Source: Bacteroidota bacterium
GTDB taxonomy: Bacteria > Bacteroidota > Bacteroidia > Chitinophagales > Saprospiraceae
Length of the DNA stretch: 64,000 nt
Reading direction: 5' to 3'
Assembly (NCBI GenBank): GCA_029781865.1
Contig: JAKOVW010000031.1
Coordinates: forward strand, 81,126 to 145,125
Positions 1 through 8,341 of this stretch are shown in pieces. A program made the translations under genes and the position numbers. The notes beneath the pieces were generated by a model. It was not told the DNA's origin and made no database searches. It saw only the letters and a program-made list of their open reading frames with translations. Position 1 is the stretch's first letter. Each line of letters opens with the position of its first letter.

Positions 1-1
1 T

Positions 2-541
2 GTAGCACAGGTTCCGGTTAAGCCTCAGATGTCAGAAGATGATATTAAGCGGATTATAGATCAGCGATTGGGTGTGCCACCGGGAACAATGGATAGTACC
101 GGAGGAAGAGGATTGTTGAGTTATATCGATTGGTTTTTACCTATGATTCATTTTAAACTGGATGAGTATTGTATTGACTTGAAATACTCCCCGCAGTTGG
201 CGAGTGTAGCTTATGTCATGAAAACGCATCCTGCATTAAAATTGGTAGTGGAAGGCCACACGGATATCAGACATACCAATGAATACAATAAAGTGCTTTC
301 TTATAATCGGGCAAAAGAAGCAATCGATTATCTCGTAACGGTATACAAAGTACCCAGGGAGCGATTAATACTCATGTTTGAGGGAGAAGAAATTCCTTTA
401 GGAGGACATAAAAATAATCATATGATTAATCGCCGTGTTGAATTCAGAGTTGCGACTTCGGAGGACAAAGAAATGGCGAAACCAGCTGGTCCTAAAGCCG
501 GAGAGTGTCATAAAAAGAGAAACTTAAAAGCGCAGGAATAG
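2..541 (+). CDS. OmpA-family protein, C-terminal part (5' end outside window)
   Basis: The reading frame is open from base 2 to the stop at 541, so the first ATG at 29 is probably internal and the true start lies upstream of the window. The C-terminal ~110 residues form an OmpA-like peptidoglycan-binding domain: a beta strand around FKLDEYCIDL, then the VEGHTDIRHTNEYNKVLSYN segment carrying the conserved GHTD and the N..LS..RA helix, and the closing NRRVEF strand. Members of this family anchor the outer membrane to peptidoglycan in the periplasm. The tail is Lys-rich. The role of the missing N-terminal part cannot be judged. The downstream gene is convergent. Confidence 0.8.
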   Translation, partial: VAQVPVKPQMSEDDIKRIIDQRLGVPPGTMDSTGGRGLLSYIDWFLPMIHFKLDEYCIDLKYSPQLASVAYVMKTHPALKLVVEGHTDIRHTNEYNKVLSYNRAKEAIDYLVTVYKVPRERLILMFEGEEIPLGGHKNNHMINRRVEFRVATSEDKEMAKPAGPKAGECHKKRNLKAQE

Positions 542-650
542 TCGTTAGGCTACAGGCAATTCATTCTAAGGCATCCGTGACATTCGGATCAGGATTTTTT
601 CAATTCATAGAACGATTTCTTATGGTGATAAGCCAGATTAATATTCTTGC

Positions 651-1880
651 TTATAACAACATTGATATTGGGTTTTCCAGAATCAACTTTAAAGTTTGTA
701 AGAATTTTGCACCGGTTGCTCCATCAACTGCACGGTGATCACAGGATAAGGTTACTTTCATGCGGTTGGAAATGACTATGGTGTCATTTTTCACAACAGC
801 TTGTTTTAAAATGGATCCAATGGCCAATATACATGCATCGGGAGGATTGATAATTGCTGTAAAATGTTCAATATCAAACATGCCAAGATTTGAAATGGTA
901 AATGTATTTCCCTGCATTTCGTCAAGCGTCAATTTGCGATCTTTTGCTCTGCCGGCTTTGTCTTGTATTTCTGTTTTCAAAGCAGTGAGCGATTTGCGAT
1001 CAGCATGCGGAATTACAGGTACGACCAATCCTTCTTCGATAGCCACTGCAATGCCAATGTGAATATCATTGTGATAAATCATTTTATCACCCATCCAGGA
1101 CACATTGACACCAAGGTTTTTTCGGATGGCCAATGCGCATGCTTTAACGATAAGATCATTAAAAGAAAGCTTGACTTCTCCAACATTATTTAATTGTGTT
1201 CTTGCTTCGATACATTTATCCATATCTATTTCTGAAGTAAGATAAAAGTGCGGGGCAGAAAACTTACTTTCAGATAGTCGTCTTGCGATTGTTTTACGAA
1301 TCTGACTCAATTGTACTACGCGATCTCCTAATGTGCTGATAGGAGCAGTTGATAAATTTGTGGAATCAGGAATAGTTATTTGAGCAGAAATGTTTTCGAT
1401 GTCTTTTTTGACAATTCTTCCTTGTTCTCCGCTGCCTGAAACAGTTTCTAATGAAATTCCTTTTTCCTTTGCTAAAAACTTGGCAAGAGGAGAGGCTTTA
1501 ATTCTCGATTCATCTGCAGGACCTGCGGGCATATTTTCTGCTGAGCCAGGTAAAGTTTTGATTTGATCCTTTGTATTAATTTCTGTAGTGGTATTCTCAC
1601 CAGCTTGTTGGTTTGGTGTATTAAGCAAAGAAGAGAAGTCTTCACCTTTGCTGCCAATAATTGCAATAAGGCCATCAACAGGGACCGGGCCTTCGGCCAC
1701 AGCGATATATAAAAGAACGCCATCCTGGTAGGCTTCCAAATCCATTGTCGCTTTATCCGTCTCTACTTCAGCCAATATATCACCTGGTTTGACTGTATCT
1801 CCAACCTTTTTGCTCCAGGATTTAATATTGCCTTCCTGCATGGTGTCCGACAACCTGGGCATCTTAATTGCAATTGCCAT
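651..1880 (-). CDS. pdhC: Dihydrolipoamide acetyltransferase, E2 of pyruvate dehydrogenase
   Basis: E2 component that transfers the acetyl group from lipoyl-lysine to CoA. The 409 residues show the usual order: one lipoyl domain (residues ~1-80, lipoyl lysine K43 in ETDKATM), a Pro/Thr-rich linker, a peripheral subunit-binding domain (~125-160, SPLAKFLAKEKGI...GRIVKKDI), then a catalytic acyltransferase domain (~185-409) with the HRAVDG motif near residue 382. A single lipoyl domain plus ETDKATM is typical of pyruvate rather than 2-oxoglutarate dehydrogenase in Bacteroidota, but a branched-chain E2 is not fully excluded. A CAAAATTA on the plus strand at 1896-1903 reads as the -7 box TAATTTTG upstream of the start. 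E1 and E3 are not adjacent. Confidence 0.88.
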   Translation of the reverse strand: MAIAIKMPRLSDTMQEGNIKSWSKKVGDTVKPGDILAEVETDKATMDLEAYQDGVLLYIAVAEGPVPVDGLIAIIGSKGEDFSSLLNTPNQQAGENTTTEINTKDQIKTLPGSAENMPAGPADESRIKASPLAKFLAKEKGISLETVSGSGEQGRIVKKDIENISAQITIPDSTNLSTAPISTLGDRVVQLSQIRKTIARRLSESKFSAPHFYLTSEIDMDKCIEARTQLNNVGEVKLSFNDLIVKACALAIRKNLGVNVSWMGDKMIYHNDIHIGIAVAIEEGLVVPVIPHADRKSLTALKTEIQDKAGRAKDRKLTLDEMQGNTFTISNLGMFDIEHFTAIINPPDACILAIGSILKQAVVKNDTIVISNRMKVTLSCDHRAVDGATGAKFLQTLKLILENPISMLL

Positions 1881-2136
1881 TCATCTGATTTTACGCAAAA
1901 TTAAATCTTTCGGGGATTAATTAGCGAAATTGACATTACAAAGCTGTTGCGATAGTGGCATTTATGTGATACTGGAGTGTACATTGCATTGTTTAATCTG
2001 ATTTATATCGACCTGGTTGCAGGCTTTAATTAAAACAATCTTGTTTCCGAAGGACTACAAGCCCGGGCCTGTACCATAAACTTTCATTGGAATTGTTTTA
2101 ATTTTGCCCTTTGCAATTGGGTTTTAATGCAAGAAA

Positions 2137-2760
2137 ATGAATCAAACATCGAAAATTCTTGAAGAGGCAGTAAATTCCTTTAGTTCATTACCAGGTATTG
2201 GAAGAAAAACCGCTATGCGTCTGGCATTGCATTTGGCCGGGCTCGATAAAAACAAATCAATTGAATTGGGACAATCCATTATTCGCCTGGCTGAAGGTTT
2301 AATGACTTGCAAATCCTGTTTTGCATATTCAGATACTGAATTGTGTGCTATCTGTTCAGATGAAAAAAGAGACCAAAGCATTATTTGTGTAGTTGAATCT
2401 ATTCGCGATTTGTTTGCCATTGAAGAAATACAATCGTACAGAGGGAGGTATCATGTTTTGGGAGGATTAATTTCTCCTATTGATGGAATAGGTCCGGAGA
2501 AATTAAATATTACCGAGTTGTTTGATAAGCTTTCTGCAAATAAGTATAAAGAAATGATTCTCGCCATTCGTCCAACCATTGAAGGCGATACAACTGCATA
2601 TTACATCAGTAAGCATTTAAGCAATCAGGATATTAAAATTAGTATGCTTGCAAGAGGCGTGTCTTTTGGCTCCGAATTAGAATATGCTGACGAGCTTACA
2701 CTGAGCAGATCATTGCTAAACAGAACTCCATACCCGGTTCACGATAATCAACTCACGTGA
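2137..2760 (+). CDS. recR: Recombination protein RecR
   Basis: RecR acts with RecO/RecF to load RecA at gaps. The 207 residues match the family length and show an N-terminal helix-hairpin-helix (LPGIGRKTAMRLALHL), a four-Cys zinc finger (CKSC...CAIC, residues ~58-73) and a Toprim domain beginning ICVVES and continuing through YHVLGGLISPIDGIGP. The start ATG is preceded by TAATTTTG at 2099-2106, a Bacteroidota -7-type element, which supports this start. The stop codon overlaps the GTG start of the next gene (GTGA), so the two are probably translationally coupled, although no functional link to glycosyl transfer is known to me. Confidence 0.95.
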   Translation: MNQTSKILEEAVNSFSSLPGIGRKTAMRLALHLAGLDKNKSIELGQSIIRLAEGLMTCKSCFAYSDTELCAICSDEKRDQSIICVVESIRDLFAIEEIQSYRGRYHVLGGLISPIDGIGPEKLNITELFDKLSANKYKEMILAIRPTIEGDTTAYYISKHLSNQDIKISMLARGVSFGSELEYADELTLSRSLLNRTPYPVHDNQLT

Positions 2761-4709
2761 AGCTAAGTGTAATTATTGTCAATTATAATGTGCGTCATTT
2801 TCTGGAGCAATGCCTTGCATCGGTGACCAAAGCATTGCAACATTTAAATGCCGAAGTTATTGTTGTTGATAATGCATCTGTTGATGACTCCGTGACCATG
2901 GTTCAGCAACAATTCCCAGGTGTAATCTGCATATCATCCAAAGTCAATCTGGGTTTTGCCAAGGCGAATAATCTGGCCGCAAAACAAGCAAGAGGGGAGT
3001 ATCTGTTATTATTAAATCCGGATACACTTGTCGAAGAAGATTGTTTTGTAAAATGTATTGATTTTATGGAGTCTCATTCTGATGCAGGTGCTGTTGGTGT
3101 AAAAATGATCGATGGAGCCGGAAAGTATTTGCCTGAGTCAAAACGTGGTTTTCCGGGTTTGTGGAATTCGTTTTGCCGGATGACCGGCGTCTATAAATGG
3201 TTTCCATCATCTTCTGTATTCAACGGGTATTATGCTGGTCATTTGAATGTAAATCAAACGAATGAGGTTGATGTGCTGACAGGGGCATTCATGATGATTC
3301 CAAAATCAATTTGGGAAAAGCTGGGTGGATTGGATGAATCTTTTTTTATGTACGGAGAAGACATTGATTTTTCCTACAGAATTCAAAAGGAAGGGTATAA
3401 AAATTATTATTTGCCTGGCGTTTCAATAGTCCATTTTAAAGGAGAAAGTACCAGCAAGAGTAGTTTGAATTATGTCATCGCTTTTTATAAGGCAATGATC
3501 ATATTTACGAGAAAACATTTTTCCGGGAGTAACAAACTGGCATTAGTTGGATTGTTGTCTGTGATTGTTTGGTTGAAGGCTGTAATTTCTTCAGTGAATT
3601 CATTTATTCTCAAATTCAGATTCGTATTTGTTGATGGAGTAATGCTGGCTTCCGGATTTTATCTGATCCGTCATTATTGGGCAATCGCTTATCATGGTAG
3701 CGCAGATTATTTTAATAATCAGGCTACTTCATTCAATTTAGTTTTTTTTGTTATAGTTTGGATCAGCTGTTTTTTTTATCAGGGTGTTTATGAGAAAAAA
3801 TATGCATTAAAGGATCTCCTTATTGCTGCAATATGGGGTTTTGTCATCAGTTTGATGATATACGCTTTGTTGCCTGAAAACTGGAGAGCATCCAGAATGT
3901 TATTAATTTTATCTTTTCTTTGGGTGGTTTGTTATTCTCTGTTAAGCCGCTTATTGTTTAATCGTGTTTTATTGAAATCATGGATTGTGGGTTCCGACAA
4001 ATCAAAAAATGTGTTGGTTATCGGAGATGCAAGCCAGGTGGAGAAAGCCAATTTTCTGCTGAAGCAAAAAAGATACTCGTTTAATTTAGTTTATAAGGAT
4101 CCGCAGGAAACTCGTTTTTTTTCAAAAGACAAATGGATCGATTTGATTCGGATTCAGAAAATTGAAGAATTGGTATTCTGTCAGAAGAATCTGGATTGGA
4201 AGGAGATTTTATTTGTCATGAGTGAATTAAATGAGCAAGTGGAATATAAAATCATGACGGAATCCGGATCAGGTATCATTGGTAGTTCTTCCAAAAATGA
4301 CAGGGGCGAAATTTATTCACTGGACCTGGATTACAATTTGGCTCAACAAGTATACATTCGTCAGAAGAGATTATTTGATTTTCTTTTTTCAGTGGTGTTG
4401 CTGATATTTATCTGGTTGCTTGTCTTTGTGTTTAAAGAAAAAAAACAGTTTATTAAAAACCTGTTTGGAGTATTAAGAGGTTCCATTACCTGGGTTTCCT
4501 ATCGAACAAATGAAAACCGAAAGATCACATTACCTGTTATTAAACCCGGAATATTGTATCCGGTGCCATCTGCAGAGCATATTCTTTCGAATGATTTCGA
4601 AGATCAGTTATTGACTATGTATGCCTGGAATTATTCCGCGTGGACGGATCTCGAAATCTGTTTACGCGATTTTCAAAAACTAGATCAACCCATCTATGGA
4701 TCCAATTAA
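2757..4709 (+). CDS. Family 2 glycosyltransferase fused to a decayed polyprenyl sugar-phosphotransferase-like module
   Basis: Residues ~1-250 are a GT2 domain of the WbbL/rhamnosyltransferase type: SVIIVNYN at the N terminus, VVDNASVDDS, LLLNPDTLVEED and a late acceptor motif GGLDESFFMYGEDIDFSYR. Four to five hydrophobic segments follow (~255-400), then a Rossmann-like stretch (NVLVIGDASQ), then a segment that resembles the start of WcaJ/WbaP-type sugar phosphotransferases (KRLFDFLFSVVLLIF), a piece like their LRG.M..VGPRP region (LRGSITWVSYR) and their terminal W..W.DL motif (NYSAWTDLEICL). The usual catalytic middle of that domain is missing, so the second half is probably not an active transferase. 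It starts at GTG 2757 inside the recR stop and overlaps the next gene by 14 bases. It probably acts at the inner membrane in surface polysaccharide synthesis. Confidence 0.75.
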   Translation: MKLSVIIVNYNVRHFLEQCLASVTKALQHLNAEVIVVDNASVDDSVTMVQQQFPGVICISSKVNLGFAKANNLAAKQARGEYLLLLNPDTLVEEDCFVKCIDFMESHSDAGAVGVKMIDGAGKYLPESKRGFPGLWNSFCRMTGVYKWFPSSSVFNGYYAGHLNVNQTNEVDVLTGAFMMIPKSIWEKLGGLDESFFMYGEDIDFSYRIQKEGYKNYYLPGVSIVHFKGESTSKSSLNYVIAFYKAMIIFTRKHFSGSNKLALVGLLSVIVWLKAVISSVNSFILKFRFVFVDGVMLASGFYLIRHYWAIAYHGSADYFNNQATSFNLVFFVIVWISCFFYQGVYEKKYALKDLLIAAIWGFVISLMIYALLPENWRASRMLLILSFLWVVCYSLLSRLLFNRVLLKSWIVGSDKSKNVLVIGDASQVEKANFLLKQKRYSFNLVYKDPQETRFFSKDKWIDLIRIQKIEELVFCQKNLDWKEILFVMSELNEQVEYKIMTESGSGIIGSSSKNDRGEIYSLDLDYNLAQQVYIRQKRLFDFLFSVVLLIFIWLLVFVFKEKKQFIKNLFGVLRGSITWVSYRTNENRKITLPVIKPGILYPVPSAEHILSNDFEDQLLTMYAWNYSAWTDLEICLRDFQKLDQPIYGSN

Positions 4710-5871
4710 AAGTGCAATCAAAAACAAAGCGGAGTCTATTTTTAATGAACTGGTAGAAATCAGAAGGCATTTTCATAAATATCCGGAGTTGTCTTATCAG
4801 GAAGAACAGACATCAAAACGGATTCAGGAAATATTAACCAGACTAGGCATTCCATATACCACAGGTTGGTGTAAGCATGGGGTGGTTGGAATACTAAAAG
4901 GCAATCTTCCCGGCGAACGTGTTATTGCATTGCGTGCGGACATGGATGCGTTGCCAATTCTGGAAACCAATGAAACGGATTATATTTCAACTCATGATGG
5001 AATCATGCATGCCTGTGGTCATGATGTGCATATGACGAGTCTAATTGGTACATTAATGATTCTGAACGAGCTTAAAGATCATTTTTCAGGTATCATCAAA
5101 TTTATTTTCCAACCAGCAGAAGAAAAACTGCCGGGAGGTGCATCTGTACTGATAGAAGAAGGAGTACTTAAAGATCCGGTGCCGCAACTTATACTTGGGC
5201 AACACGTGCAGCCTGGTTTACCCGTTGGTCAAATCGGTTTGTCTGCAGGAGCGTTTATGGCATCCTGTGATGAAATTTATATCACCATTAAAGGAAAAGG
5301 CGGGCATGCAGCGCAGGCTCATCTATGTGTGGATCCGGTGTATATCAGTTCGCAATTAATCAATGCGCTGCAATCCGTAATCAGCAGAGAAAAACCTGCG
5401 TCCATACCCTCTGTATTGAGTTTTGGAAGCATTCATTCGGTTGGAGGAACCACCAATGTTATTCCGGATGAAGTTAAACTGGAAGGAACATTCCGGTCTT
5501 TAAATGAGGAATGGCGAATGAGAGCAATTAAGCGCATCCGTGAAATTGGTCATGGGCTTGTGAGTTCTTTAAATGGATCTTGTGAAATCGATATTCAGCG
5601 TGGTTATCCCTGTCTTATAAATAATGACCAAAAGACTGCGGAATTGATTGAACAAGCCAGACAATTCCTGGGGGATGAGAATGTAGTCCATCTGGAGCCC
5701 AGGTTGACATCTGAGGATTTTGCTTATTATACCCATCAGATTCCGGCCGTATTTTATCGTTTAGGGGTAGGCGAAGTGCCTGGAGTCCATACATCGAAGT
5801 TTGATATAGAAGAATCCGCGCTCAGAACGTCCAGCGCTTTAATGGCTTATCTGGCTATTCAAATGGCTTAA
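4696..5871 (+). CDS. M20 family amidohydrolase (N-acyl amino acid / hippurate hydrolase type)
   Basis: Metal-dependent amidohydrolase of 391 residues, the usual size of the M20D group (hippurate, IAA-amino acid and N-acetyl amino acid hydrolases). Visible motifs are ALRADMDALPI, the metal and catalytic HACGHDVHM, FQPAEEKLPGG with the catalytic Glu pair, GQHVQP, the dimerisation-domain GKGGHAA, and near the end TSEDFAYY and GVHTSKFD. It has no signal peptide, so it should be cytoplasmic. It overlaps the preceding glycosyltransferase by 14 bases. The exact substrate cannot be read from the sequence. Confidence 0.88.
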   Translation: MDPIKSAIKNKAESIFNELVEIRRHFHKYPELSYQEEQTSKRIQEILTRLGIPYTTGWCKHGVVGILKGNLPGERVIALRADMDALPILETNETDYISTHDGIMHACGHDVHMTSLIGTLMILNELKDHFSGIIKFIFQPAEEKLPGGASVLIEEGVLKDPVPQLILGQHVQPGLPVGQIGLSAGAFMASCDEIYITIKGKGGHAAQAHLCVDPVYISSQLINALQSVISREKPASIPSVLSFGSIHSVGGTTNVIPDEVKLEGTFRSLNEEWRMRAIKRIREIGHGLVSSLNGSCEIDIQRGYPCLINNDQKTAELIEQARQFLGDENVVHLEPRLTSEDFAYYTHQIPAVFYRLGVGEVPGVHTSKFDIEESALRTSSALMAYLAIQMA

Positions 5872-5886
5872 TCCCGATAATATCTG

Positions 5887-5901
5887 ACCTGAATTTCAGG
5901 T
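5887..5901 (+). terminator. Short hairpin after the amidohydrolase gene
   Basis: ACCTGAATTTCAGGT is an almost perfect 15-base inverted repeat 15 bases after the stop at 5871. It is followed by an AT-rich stretch but no clean T-run, so it is only a weak terminator candidate. Confidence 0.3.
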
Positions 5902-5988
5902 GATTATATAAATTAATTGGTTAATATGTTAATTGATGAATGACTTAAATATTCAAAAATTATTGATACATATAAAATATTTACGTGA

Positions 5989-6023
5989 TTTGTAAGTAAA
6001 TATGCTCCAGAGTATTATTTTTG
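5989..6023 (+). promoter_or_regulatory. Candidate Bacteroidota sigma-A promoter for the response regulator
   Basis: TATTTTTG at 6016-6023 matches the Bacteroidota -7 consensus TAnnTTTG, and TTTG at 5989-5992 lies 23 bases upstream as a possible -33 element. The start codon of the regulator is at 6069, leaving a leader of about 40 bases. Confidence 0.45.
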
Positions 6024-6068
6024 TATTCTCAAGAAATTGGTAAATCAAATAGTTGTCTATAATCATTC

Positions 6069-7340
6069 ATGGCTAGGATTTTAATTGTTGATGATGAGCA
6101 GGCTATCCGAAGAGCTCTAAGAGACATATTAGTGCAGGAGAAGTATGAGGTCGAGGAGGCTTTAGATGGATTGGACTGCCTTGTTAAATTAAAGCAGAAG
6201 GATTTTGACATTATCATCCTGGACATCAAAATGCCTAAAATGGATGGCATGGAAGCCCTGGATAAAATACAGCTCATGGCACCTGATACGCCGGTAGTCA
6301 TGATTAGCGGACATGCGACAATTGATACTGCTGTTGAAGCTGTTAAAAAAGGTGCCTTTGATTTTATTTCTAAACCTCCGGATCTCAATCGCTTATTGAT
6401 AACCATTCGCAACGCCATTGATAAGTCATCTTTGATCACGGAAAAGAAGGTGTTGCAAAAGAAAGTTTCAAAGATTAAAATTCAGGAAATCGTTGGCGAA
6501 TCCAAGCATATTTTAAAAGTTCGCGAAACCATTGATCTCGTTGCTCCGACAGAAGCCAGAATTCTGGTCACTGGTCCCAATGGAACAGGTAAAGAGTTGG
6601 TAGCACGCTGGATTCATGAGAAAAGCAATCGAAATAGCGGAAATATCGTAGAAGTAAACTGTGCAGCTATTCCTTCTGAATTAATTGAAAGTGAATTATT
6701 CGGACATGAGAAAGGATCATTCACATCTGCGGTTAAACAAAGAATAGGAAAATTTGAATTGGCGAATGGCGGCACTTTGTTTTTGGATGAAGTAGGAGAT
6801 ATGAGCTTATCCGCACAAGCTAAAGTGCTGAGGGCGCTGCAGGAAAGCAAGATCACCAGGGTAGGAGGTGATAAAGAAATTCCGGTTGATGTTCGTGTTG
6901 TCGCGGCTACCAATAAAGATTTACGTGAAGAAATTGCAAGAGGAAGATTCAGGGAAGATTTATATCATCGCCTTGCAGTCATCATCATCGAAGTCCCATC
7001 ATTAAATGATCGGGTAGATGATATACCGATTTTAGTCGATTATTTTGTGGAGCATATTTGTTATGAATATGGATTAGCTGTGAAAAAAGTCGACGATGCA
7101 GCAATTGAGGAGCTTCAAAAATATAACTGGACAGGAAATATCCGCGAGTTGCGCAATGTCATAGAACGACTGATAATCTTATCTAAAAATAAAATAGGCA
7201 GAAAAGAAATTCTGGACTATGTAATTCCAGCCAGCCAGCGAAACTTCAGATTCAAGGAATTATTTGATCAGTTCGATAATGTCCAGGAATTGAATGATTT
7301 TATCAAAAAGGAATTTGCTGCGTTTAAAATGCCTGCCTAG
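6069..7340 (+). CDS. NtrC-type response regulator (REC + AAA+) without a DNA-binding domain
   Basis: Residues 1-~120 are a receiver domain (VDDE at 8-11, phospho-acceptor D52 in LDIKMPKMDG, conserved S/K later). Residues ~145-380 are a sigma-54-activator AAA+ ATPase: Walker A GPNGTGKE, Walker B GGTLFLDEVGDM, sensor region and the VAATNKDL and RFREDLYHRLAV arginine-finger segments. The sigma-54 contact loop, normally GAFTGA, reads GSFTSA (residues ~216-221). After the AAA+ lid the protein stops with ~55 residues that do not form a Fis-type helix-turn-helix. It may therefore act from solution, partner with another protein, or have lost the normal activation mode. No histidine kinase is adjacent. 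Confidence 0.85.
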   Translation: MARILIVDDEQAIRRALRDILVQEKYEVEEALDGLDCLVKLKQKDFDIIILDIKMPKMDGMEALDKIQLMAPDTPVVMISGHATIDTAVEAVKKGAFDFISKPPDLNRLLITIRNAIDKSSLITEKKVLQKKVSKIKIQEIVGESKHILKVRETIDLVAPTEARILVTGPNGTGKELVARWIHEKSNRNSGNIVEVNCAAIPSELIESELFGHEKGSFTSAVKQRIGKFELANGGTLFLDEVGDMSLSAQAKVLRALQESKITRVGGDKEIPVDVRVVAATNKDLREEIARGRFREDLYHRLAVIIIEVPSLNDRVDDIPILVDYFVEHICYEYGLAVKKVDDAAIEELQKYNWTGNIRELRNVIERLIILSKNKIGRKEILDYVIPASQRNFRFKELFDQFDNVQELNDFIKKEFAAFKMPA

Positions 7341-7349
7341 GACAGGCCA

Positions 7350-7381
7350 TTAGGCTGTTAGCTTTTTAGTCTATTAGCTGG
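7350..7381 (+). repeat. Four tandem octamers TTAGNNNN
   Basis: Directly after the response regulator stop, four consecutive 8-bp units start with TTAG and have variable last four bases. No ORF uses them. A second octamer block of a different sign lies at 7472-7519 in the same gap. Confidence 0.7.
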
Positions 7382-7471
7382 AGAAATTCAATTTTTAAAT
7401 GGTCTGATTAGTTCTTTGCTGATATGAGATATCTTACTTATTCATCACTTTTTTTCCTGTTTTTCTTCAAC

Positions 7472-7519
7472 CCTAAAAACCTAACATCCTAAATACCTAA
7501 TCGCCTAAAAACTTAACAG
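7472..7519 (+). repeat. Six tandem octamers CCTAANNN
   Basis: Six consecutive 8-bp units read CCTA followed mostly by A and three variable bases (the sixth begins CTTAA). The block ends 10 bases before the start codon of the LOG-family gene, so it would lie in that gene's 5' leader. Confidence 0.7.
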
Positions 7520-7529
7520 CCTTCCTCTT

Positions 7530-8225
7530 ATGAAAACACAAAAACAATGGTCTCAATTAAAAGGCGAGAATAGCTGGACCATGTTTAAAGTTCTTGCAGA
7601 ATTTGTAGAAGGATTCGAAACTTTAAACAGAATAGGTCCTTGTGTAGCCATATTCGGTTCAGCCAGAGTGCGGCAGGACAACCCCCATTATCAGTTGGCA
7701 ATTAAAATTGCAGCCAGATTAACTGAAGAGGGATTTGGAGTCATAACAGGTGGAGGCCCCGGAATAATGGAAGCAGCCAATAAAGGTGCTTTCGAAAATA
7801 AAGGAATTTCTGTTGGTTTGAATATTCAGTTGCCATTCGAACAATCGACCAATAAGTATATTGATGCAGACAAAAATTTGAGGTATCACTTCTTTTTTGT
7901 TCGCAAAGTGATGTTTGTAAAATATTCTCAGGCTTTTATTGCTATGCCCGGGGGGCTTGGAACACTTGATGAATTATTTGAAGTACTCACGCTGATTCAA
8001 ACCGGAAAAATAAATCGCGTTCCTATTATCCTGGTAGGTTCAGCCTTTTGGGAGCCCATGCAAAATTGGATTTCCCAAACGTTGATTCAACAATACGCGT
8101 ATGTGAGTCCCGAAGATCTTGACCTGATATCTGTTGTGGATACACCAGATGAAGTTGTAAATGTAATTCTGAAATTTTATGAAGGAGAATACTCCAAGGG
8201 ATTGAGGCCAACATTCGAGTTGTAA
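7530..8225 (+). CDS. LOG family protein (TIGR00730-type nucleotide phosphoribohydrolase)
   Basis: Cytoplasmic Rossmann-fold protein of the LOG/lysine-decarboxylase-like family, whose characterised members hydrolyse nucleoside 5'-monophosphates such as cytokinin riboside monophosphates. The family signatures are visible: IFGSARV near the N terminus, TGGGPGIMEAANKGA, and MPGGLGTLDELFEVLTLIQTGK, containing the PGGxGTxxE motif. The length of 231 residues is in the range of the longer bacterial forms. The true substrate in this organism is unknown. The leader contains the octamer repeat block that ends at 7519. Confidence 0.88.
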   Translation: MKTQKQWSQLKGENSWTMFKVLAEFVEGFETLNRIGPCVAIFGSARVRQDNPHYQLAIKIAARLTEEGFGVITGGGPGIMEAANKGAFENKGISVGLNIQLPFEQSTNKYIDADKNLRYHFFFVRKVMFVKYSQAFIAMPGGLGTLDELFEVLTLIQTGKINRVPIILVGSAFWEPMQNWISQTLIQQYAYVSPEDLDLISVVDTPDEVVNVILKFYEGEYSKGLRPTFEL

Positions 8226-8341
8226 ATGTTGAATGGAGTTTTGATTAGAATTAATTATGATTTTTCCAGTTGAAGGATTAGTGTTCTTAAATTAATTCTA
8301 CGCAAAATAATTCCTGGTAAAAGAAGACTAAGATTGTAATT

